Assembly: GCF_000296215.2 (NCBI RefSeq)
Contig: NZ_CP013949.1
Coordinates: 5,015,501 to 5,079,500, forward strand
Length of the DNA stretch: 64,000 nt
Origin: Bradyrhizobium sp. CCGE-LA001
GTDB taxonomy: Bacteria; Pseudomonadota; Alphaproteobacteria; Rhizobiales; Xanthobacteraceae
Reading direction: 5' to 3'
The stretch's first letter is position 1; each line of letters begins with the position of its first letter. The translations under genes and the position numbers were made by a program. The notes beneath the pieces are model-generated. The model was not told the DNA's origin. It ran no database searches and saw nothing but the letters and a program-made list of their open reading frames with translations. Shown piece by piece: positions 59,728 to 64,000 of this stretch.

Positions 59728-60549
59728 ATGCAGTTTCATGCCAGATTGCTGCTTGAAACACCTATGTCGGTATCGGCCTCTCAAATCGTATCCGAGGTGG
59801 GCCGCCTCGCCCCCGAAGCGAGGCTTAGCGACTGGGTGGGCTCACCTTTGGGCGCTGACGCTGCCCCTGAGATGCTAAGCATCAACGATCATCCGATATC
59901 CGTAATGGCCATTCCGGCCCCGGCAGAATTGAGTGTCGTCGAGCAAGGCCACTATGCGAATCATATCTGGCCCACTGTCGAAGTCGATGCTGCCAAGCAC
60001 ACCGCTCATATCGTCATAACCGCCGCTCAGAAGAAAGAACTCGAAGACCGTCAGCAAGTCCTTGCGCAAGCGCGTGCAGTCACCTTGGCTGCCGCAGCCA
60101 TTGCCCGAATTGTCCCATTCATCGGCATCCAATGGGTGGATGGGACAAACTCGATGGATGCAAAAGACTTCATCAGGTCAACGGAGAAAATCGGTCGGCC
60201 CGATGCGAATGTAGTGCCCTTCTGGGTACGGGTAATGCTTTTTCCAGAGATCTCGAAGGACGGTCAAACGAGCATCATTGGAGGAACGCTCGGTTTGCAC
60301 TTCTTTGGCCTAACGGACCTCGAGTACCCCGCGTCGAGCTTGGATCCCAAGTTCATAATGCAGCACGCCTACTCAACTGCGGAATACTTACTTCGCTCCG
60401 GCAAGATGCTCCAGGACGGCGAGACGATTGGCGTCGAAGGCCACCCCCCCGGATTCAAAGTGACATATGCCGAGGATGGCATCTTCGTTCCTTACCCCGT
60501 AGCGCGCCTCAACATCCTGACTGAAAAGAAAAAATGGTGGAAGTGGTGA
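59728..60549 (+). CDS. hypothetical protein, possibly DUF4261-like
   Basis: 273 residues from the ATG at 59728, with GAGGAA upstream. N-terminus MQFHARLLLETPM then VSASQIVSEVGRLAP; the C-terminal half has FFGLTDLEYPASSLDP and ILTEKKKWWKW. The arrangement resembles the DUF4261 family, but this is a weak match from memory. It has no signal peptide, although the middle (AVTLAAAAIARIVPFIGIQWV) is hydrophobic. Base composition is lower in GC than the neighbours, in line with acquired DNA. Confidence 0.55.
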   Translation: MQFHARLLLETPMSVSASQIVSEVGRLAPEARLSDWVGSPLGADAAPEMLSINDHPISVMAIPAPAELSVVEQGHYANHIWPTVEVDAAKHTAHIVITAAQKKELEDRQQVLAQARAVTLAAAAIARIVPFIGIQWVDGTNSMDAKDFIRSTEKIGRPDANVVPFWVRVMLFPEISKDGQTSIIGGTLGLHFFGLTDLEYPASSLDPKFIMQHAYSTAEYLLRSGKMLQDGETIGVEGHPPGFKVTYAEDGIFVPYPVARLNILTEKKKWWKW

Positions 60550-60640
60550 ACCTGAGTCGATCTGGCGATCGGACTTGAGACTCTCAGCAGTGCGCCTTGA
60601 TCCTCAGTTGAAGCTCCACGAATAGGTGCCATGTGATGTA

Positions 60641-60871
60641 ATGCGGATGAAGAGGATACTCAGGCCGATATTCCTACTTACCTGCTTAGTGGGAAACGTC
60701 TTCATTGGGGCGCAGCATCTAAGAGATGTGTCTACCAAATTCGGCTTTGGAGCGGCTGTCGGCATCGGGCTCATGGCGCTAGGATTGGTTGTGGTTCTTG
60801 GCGCAATAACGATAAAGCAGATCTTACGGCGGCGCGACACACACGGCAATTTTGGGGGAACAATCCGTTAG
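60641..60871 (+). CDS. small two-helix membrane protein
   Basis: 76 residues from the ATG at 60641. Helix 1 LRPIFLLTCLVGNVFIGA, helix 2 FGAAVGIGLMALGLVVVLGAI, then a basic end (KQILRRRDTHGN). Its TAG touches the ATG of the next gene at 60872, so the two are translationally coupled and probably act together. No known family. Confidence 0.6.
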   Translation: MRMKRILRPIFLLTCLVGNVFIGAQHLRDVSTKFGFGAAVGIGLMALGLVVVLGAITIKQILRRRDTHGNFGGTIR

Positions 60872-61168
60872 ATGCGGAGAGTGCTGCCAGTTGTTAAGAG
60901 GATAGCCACATTCATCGTAGTTCTGCCTTTGATGGCGTTCATGATGTGGCTGGGGCTCGCCCAATTATGTCGCGTATTCACGACAGGAGAATTGTACTCG
61001 CGGGGATACGGTCCTAGTCGCGTCGGCTGGTCGAGACTCGTTAGCTTTGAGAGCGACCCAATCTCCTTTGTGACGGCCCTCGTCACGGCTGTGCTCCTAA
61101 CTGTTTTAGGATTGTTCGTTTTCGGACAGCTGTTCTCCAATATACGACGCTGGTGGAGCGCCGAGTAG
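60872..61168 (+). CDS. small two-helix membrane protein, coupled
   Basis: 98 residues with GGGGGAA upstream. Helix 1 FIVVLPLMAFMMWLGLAQLC, a loop with GYGPSRVGWSRLVSF, and helix 2 FVTALVTAVLLTVLGLFVFGQ, then WWSAE. It starts directly at the stop codon of the previous small gene, suggesting a two-protein membrane unit. Its function is unknown. Confidence 0.62.
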   Translation: MRRVLPVVKRIATFIVVLPLMAFMMWLGLAQLCRVFTTGELYSRGYGPSRVGWSRLVSFESDPISFVTALVTAVLLTVLGLFVFGQLFSNIRRWWSAE

Positions 61169-61239
61169 CGTGCGAGTTTATTGGCTCCGTCTGGCGACGC
61201 GATACTGCATCACTTATCGCCTGGGCAAGACTGCCAGCA

Positions 61240-61509
61240 TCAGCAGCCCACCGAAAACCATGGTAAAAAGAGACACTCGACGACAATGGTCCAGCGCCGA
61301 TATTTTTTGCCGCGCTCATTGTAAGCCGTCGGGTCTCGCAAAAAGGCAGGTCGTCGCCCCTCTAATCGCCAATCTGAATAGCCTTTGAACTGGGCCAATC
61401 CCGGCGCCAAGTTTTGACGCATTTGCCACTTCAGTAGGACCCCTCCAAGGCCAAGGCTCCATATGCCAATCACCCAGACTGGAAAGATCGCATTTGAAAT
61501 CGATGACAT
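61240..61509 (-). CDS. small membrane protein
   Basis: 89 residues: an N-terminal helix (AIFPVWVIGIWSLGLGGVLLKW), then a charged middle (FKGYSDWRLEGRRPAFLRD, NERGKKYRRW), and a hydrophobic C-terminus (IVVECLFLPWFSVG). It is opposite in direction to the small membrane pair before it. It is not a recognised family. Start codon at 61509; no clear ribosome site. Confidence 0.5.
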   Translation of the reverse strand: MSSISNAIFPVWVIGIWSLGLGGVLLKWQMRQNLAPGLAQFKGYSDWRLEGRRPAFLRDPTAYNERGKKYRRWTIVVECLFLPWFSVGC

Positions 61510-61632
61510 CGGTTAGCTGTCCTCGGTGCTGGCCCTTTGATTTTGGTTATTAGAAAAATGCAGCAATGTATCGTAATGGGCCCTCTGCGGACGCCCACTG
61601 GGCAACAACCTCTCGGCTCAGACAATATCGCC

Positions 61633-62391
61633 TCAGCCGCGGCGTGAGAGAAAATCGAGCACGCCGGTCTTGTAGACCTTGTCGCCGACCGCGCGCATGT
61701 GATCGCGGTTCGGGATGTCGAGCACTTGCGCGCCCGGGATGATCGCGCCGAGTGCGCTCGCAGAGCCTGCGACGTCGTCGGCGGTGCCGACCGCGATCAG
61801 CACCGGGACCTCGATGCGAGCGGCCTGCTGCCTCGTCATGAGATCTCGCGTGCCGCGGAGGCAAGCGGCGAGCGCGCGATGGTCGGAGCGGGTCTGGTCC
61901 GCGAAGGCGCGAAAGGTGCGGCCCATGGGATCGGTGACGTCGTCGAGCGATGGCGCCTCCAGCGCCTTGGCGACGTTCTCGCCGGGGCCGGTGCCTTCGA
62001 TCAGCCCGCCGATGCCGATGCCGCCGAGGATCGCCGAGCGCAGGCGATGCGGCTCGTTGAGCGCGAGCCACGCGGTCATCCGCCCGCCCATCGAATAGCC
62101 CATGATGTCGGCCTGCGGAATCGCGAGATGATCCATCAGCGCGAGCACATCGCCAGCCATGAGGGGAATCGAATATTGCGCGGGCTCGTAGAGCTTGGCG
62201 CTCTCGCCATGGCCGCGATTGTCGAGCGCGATGACGCGGCGGCCGTTCTTGCGCAGCTCCGAGACCCAGGTCGGATAGACCCAGTTCACGTTCTTGCTGG
62301 AGGCAAAGCCGTGCACGAGGATGACCGGCTCGCCCTCGCCTTCGTCGAGATAGGCAATTTCAACGGCGCCGTTGTGGAAGCTCGGCATCAT
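61633..62391 (-). CDS. alpha/beta hydrolase (intact)
   Basis: 252 residues, complete. The fold shows EPVILVHGFASSKNVNWVYP (HG oxyanion region), nucleophile elbow GYSMGGRMT (Ser near 96), and in the C-terminal third the Asp in AVGTADD and His in PNRDHMRAVG. All three catalytic residues are in place. It is the likely source of the three 3'-end fragments in this region. A rhizobial RIME-like repeat lies just upstream of its start. The substrate is unknown; it is an ester or lactone hydrolase by family. Confidence 0.93.
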   Translation of the reverse strand: MMPSFHNGAVEIAYLDEGEGEPVILVHGFASSKNVNWVYPTWVSELRKNGRRVIALDNRGHGESAKLYEPAQYSIPLMAGDVLALMDHLAIPQADIMGYSMGGRMTAWLALNEPHRLRSAILGGIGIGGLIEGTGPGENVAKALEAPSLDDVTDPMGRTFRAFADQTRSDHRALAACLRGTRDLMTRQQAARIEVPVLIAVGTADDVAGSASALGAIIPGAQVLDIPNRDHMRAVGDKVYKTGVLDFLSRRG

Positions 62392-62427
62392 CAGTTCCGG
62401 GAGGTCTCGAGGGGGACAAGCCGATCT

Positions 62428-62559
62428 TAGAGCATGATCCGGAAAGTTGTGCAGCCGTTTTTGCGCGCGGCAAACGCGGAACGCGTTTGCGTGGAGATCA
62501 TGTGCTCAAACAATAGCCTGGAGCGCGACCACGAATGACCGCAATCTGGTCGCGTTTAG
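62428..62559. repeat. rhizobial RIME-like palindromic repeat
   Basis: TAGAGCATGATCCGGAAAGTTG, GAGATCATGTGCTCAAACAATAG, CCTGGAGCGCGACCACGAATGA and TCTGGTCGCGTTTA follow in the order known for repeats found between genes in many Rhizobiales (AGAGCATGATCCGGAAAA...). It includes AAACGCG/CGCGTTT and GATCATG/CATGATC arms. Confidence 0.7.
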
Positions 62560-63692
62560 GCCCGAAGGCCTGCCGTCGCCAGAGCGGCCTCCGCGGCCAT
62601 CTGCGCCCGGCGGAGCCGCTTCGCGCGCCTGCGATCGCACCACGCCTGGGTGAGACGCTCGGTGGTGGCCTTGATCGAGGACAACAGGCCGAACAGCGTC
62701 AGCGCTGCGCCGAACAGCCAGAGCGCCAGATCGAACATGCCGCCGACGAGCAGCAATGCACCGCGGCCCAGCAGCTTCATGATGGCGCGAGTCTTGCCGC
62801 CCTGGGCTTCCGCGAGCCGCGCCGCGCGCGCGACATCCTTCGGTCCTTCGGCGATGCGCAACGTGTCCATCGCCCCGCGCGTGCCGGTCTTGCCGGCAAC
62901 ACGCGTCACGTCCTTGCCGAGCCGAACCAGCGCGCCCGCCTTCTCGGCACGGAACGCAGCCTTGATCGCGCGCACGGTCTCGCCCGGGCGCAGCACCGAA
63001 CCCTTGGCGACCGCATTCTGGAGCATCGGCGTGTCGACGACCTCGCGCGCGGACCGGCCGGCCCATGCGGCAAGCCCCTCGCCGAGCCGCCCCACCTTGC
63101 GCGCGTCCTTGACCAGCGTCAGCCCGGCGCGCACCGGCGCGGCGCCGCCGACGGAAACATAGGTTGCCGCGGTCACCGCAAGGCCCGCCGCCGCAAGTCC
63201 GAGCACGAGGCGGTCGGTGTCCTCGCCCATGGCGAGGTGCTTGCCCTCGCGGACGATGTCCCTGATGTCGCCGAACACGAAGAGATCGCCGGCCACCGTT
63301 CCCGACAGGCTCGCGACGTCCTCGGCATTGCCGGTGACGAGGCCGGTGGCAAATCGCTTGGCGAATTGCGAGGTGGAATTCTCCGCCTTGACCGCATCGT
63401 TGACCCGGCTGAGGAGATCGTCCGGCAGCGCGATGTTGCGGTCACGCGCGAGCGCGACGAAACTGTCGGCGAGGTCGGCGTCACCAGCCGCAAGCGCCGC
63501 CTCGATATTGTCCTGAACCAGGCGCTCGTTCTGCCGCAGCAGCACGTCGAGCTTGAGCTCGGAGAGCACGGCCGGATCGTCCTGGGCGGCGAGGATCGCG
63601 CCGGCCTCGCGGGCATAGGGTGCTACCTGCGCGAGCATGAAGCTGCATGCCGCGATACCGGCCAACGGTGTGCTGATTCGCAGCCATTTCAT
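62556..63692 (-). CDS. conserved hypothetical membrane protein
   Basis: 378 residues when started at the ATG at 63692 (an upstream ATG at 63782 adds 30 unlikely residues). N-terminal hydrophobic stretch PLAGIAACSFMLAQVAPYA, then a helix-rich soluble part (about 25-125), a hydrophobic segment near 135-165 (VLGLAAAGLAVTAATYV), an amphipathic Ala/Arg-rich part, and a C-terminal hydrophobic segment (LLGRGALLLVGGMFDLALWLF) followed by a basic tail (RRRAKRLRRAQ). I know of no family. Adjacent to a RIME-like repeat. Confidence 0.75.
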   Translation of the reverse strand: MKWLRISTPLAGIAACSFMLAQVAPYAREAGAILAAQDDPAVLSELKLDVLLRQNERLVQDNIEAALAAGDADLADSFVALARDRNIALPDDLLSRVNDAVKAENSTSQFAKRFATGLVTGNAEDVASLSGTVAGDLFVFGDIRDIVREGKHLAMGEDTDRLVLGLAAAGLAVTAATYVSVGGAAPVRAGLTLVKDARKVGRLGEGLAAWAGRSAREVVDTPMLQNAVAKGSVLRPGETVRAIKAAFRAEKAGALVRLGKDVTRVAGKTGTRGAMDTLRIAEGPKDVARAARLAEAQGGKTRAIMKLLGRGALLLVGGMFDLALWLFGAALTLFGLLSSIKATTERLTQAWCDRRRAKRLRRAQMAAEAALATAGLRA

Positions 63693-64000
63693 GCGGAAAA
63701 CCTGGAAGGTCCTGAAATCGTTGACGCCTGACGATTCGTCTCTGGCCGCAACTACGTTCGTCCCACAGACATAGTACGCCAAAATTGCGACACAACGTCC
63801 CCGACGAAAGAAGGGCTTCTCTCAGGCCGCAAGATTGTGTCGAATTTGTATGAGCAAATGAGCATGGGGCGTTGCGGAGCTTTCGGTTCCGCTGGACTAG
63901 CAATCATCTATACCCGCCAGTATGGTCCGCGGCGCCATAATGATGCCGCGTCAGTTTTGATTGTATCTGCCGCCATTGCCACTCCAGGATGATTACGATG
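63693..64000. other. gap at window end, nothing recognised
   Basis: No gene, terminator or repeat could be supported; the reading frame at 63481-63903 overlaps the gene above and is not protein-like. Confidence 0.4.

Noticed and set aside
61699..62430. 243-codon plus-strand frame
   Set aside because: It is the antisense of the intact hydrolase gene.
1..64000. tRNA, rRNA, CRISPR array, transposase or integrase genes
   Set aside because: None was seen by reading both strands; tRNA-like TTCGA segments lacked acceptor and anticodon arms.

Overview
The window is about 64 kb of high-GC DNA that looks like the chromosome of a Bradyrhizobium or a close relative (Bradyrhizobiaceae, Alphaproteobacteria). 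This rests on protein content (PAS_5-like, PilZ, DUF3126, CYTH-CHAD, many small Arg- or Gly-rich secreted proteins), on two CtrA-type TTAA-N7-TTAA sites, and on several families of palindromic intergenic repeats that I associate with this group. I saw no rRNA, tRNA, CRISPR array, transposase or integrase. Gene names are assigned by eye from motifs, not by database search.

Layout. 1-1.5 kb: 3' part missing of a PAS-GGDEF signalling protein. 1.6-3.3 kb: repeat-rich gap. 3.3-12.4 kb: secreted protein, patatin-like lipase, CBS protein, rhomboid protease, PAS_5 protein, PfpI-like protein, acetyltransferase and a DEAD-box RNA helicase; a strongly folded RNA candidate lies at 7.2-7.37 kb. 12.6-23.2 kb: phosphoesterase, VOC protein, alcohol dehydrogenase, desaturase, a damaged acetyltransferase next to a methyltransferase remnant, two MFS transporters, PilZ protein, a LapG-like cysteine protease behind two AT-rich dyads, and a CYTH-CHAD protein. 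23.4-28.5 kb: a minus-strand cluster of amidohydrolase, HdeD-like protein, protamine-like protein, MFS transporter and glutaminase, reminiscent of acid resistance. 29-37 kb: FAD/Rieske oxidoreductase, GntR regulator (plus a decayed partial copy) and a five-gene ABC-uptake/racemase operon preceded by a sigma-54 promoter and an NtrC-like site, which points to nitrogen scavenging. 37-44.6 kb: small secreted proteins, an RMF-like protein, a PAS remnant, gamma-carbonic anhydrase, CysE and membrane proteins.

44.6-55.1 kb is a metal/siderophore-type block: TonB receptor 1 (minus), a divergent ABC ATPase with two DUF3526-type permeases, then TonB receptor 2 with a PepSY membrane protein, the latter pair downstream of a clear cobalamin riboswitch. 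A perfect 10-bp dyad sits in the divergent promoter region.

55.3-62.4 kb looks like accreted accessory DNA: the 3' end of an intact alpha/beta hydrolase gene (61633-62391) recurs three more times in the same orientation (55.4, 56.6 and 58.6 kb), dividing the region into segments that carry small proteins, a LysR regulator with a divergent DUF1330-like gene, and a porin-like barrel with small membrane proteins. The window ends in a conserved hypothetical membrane protein.
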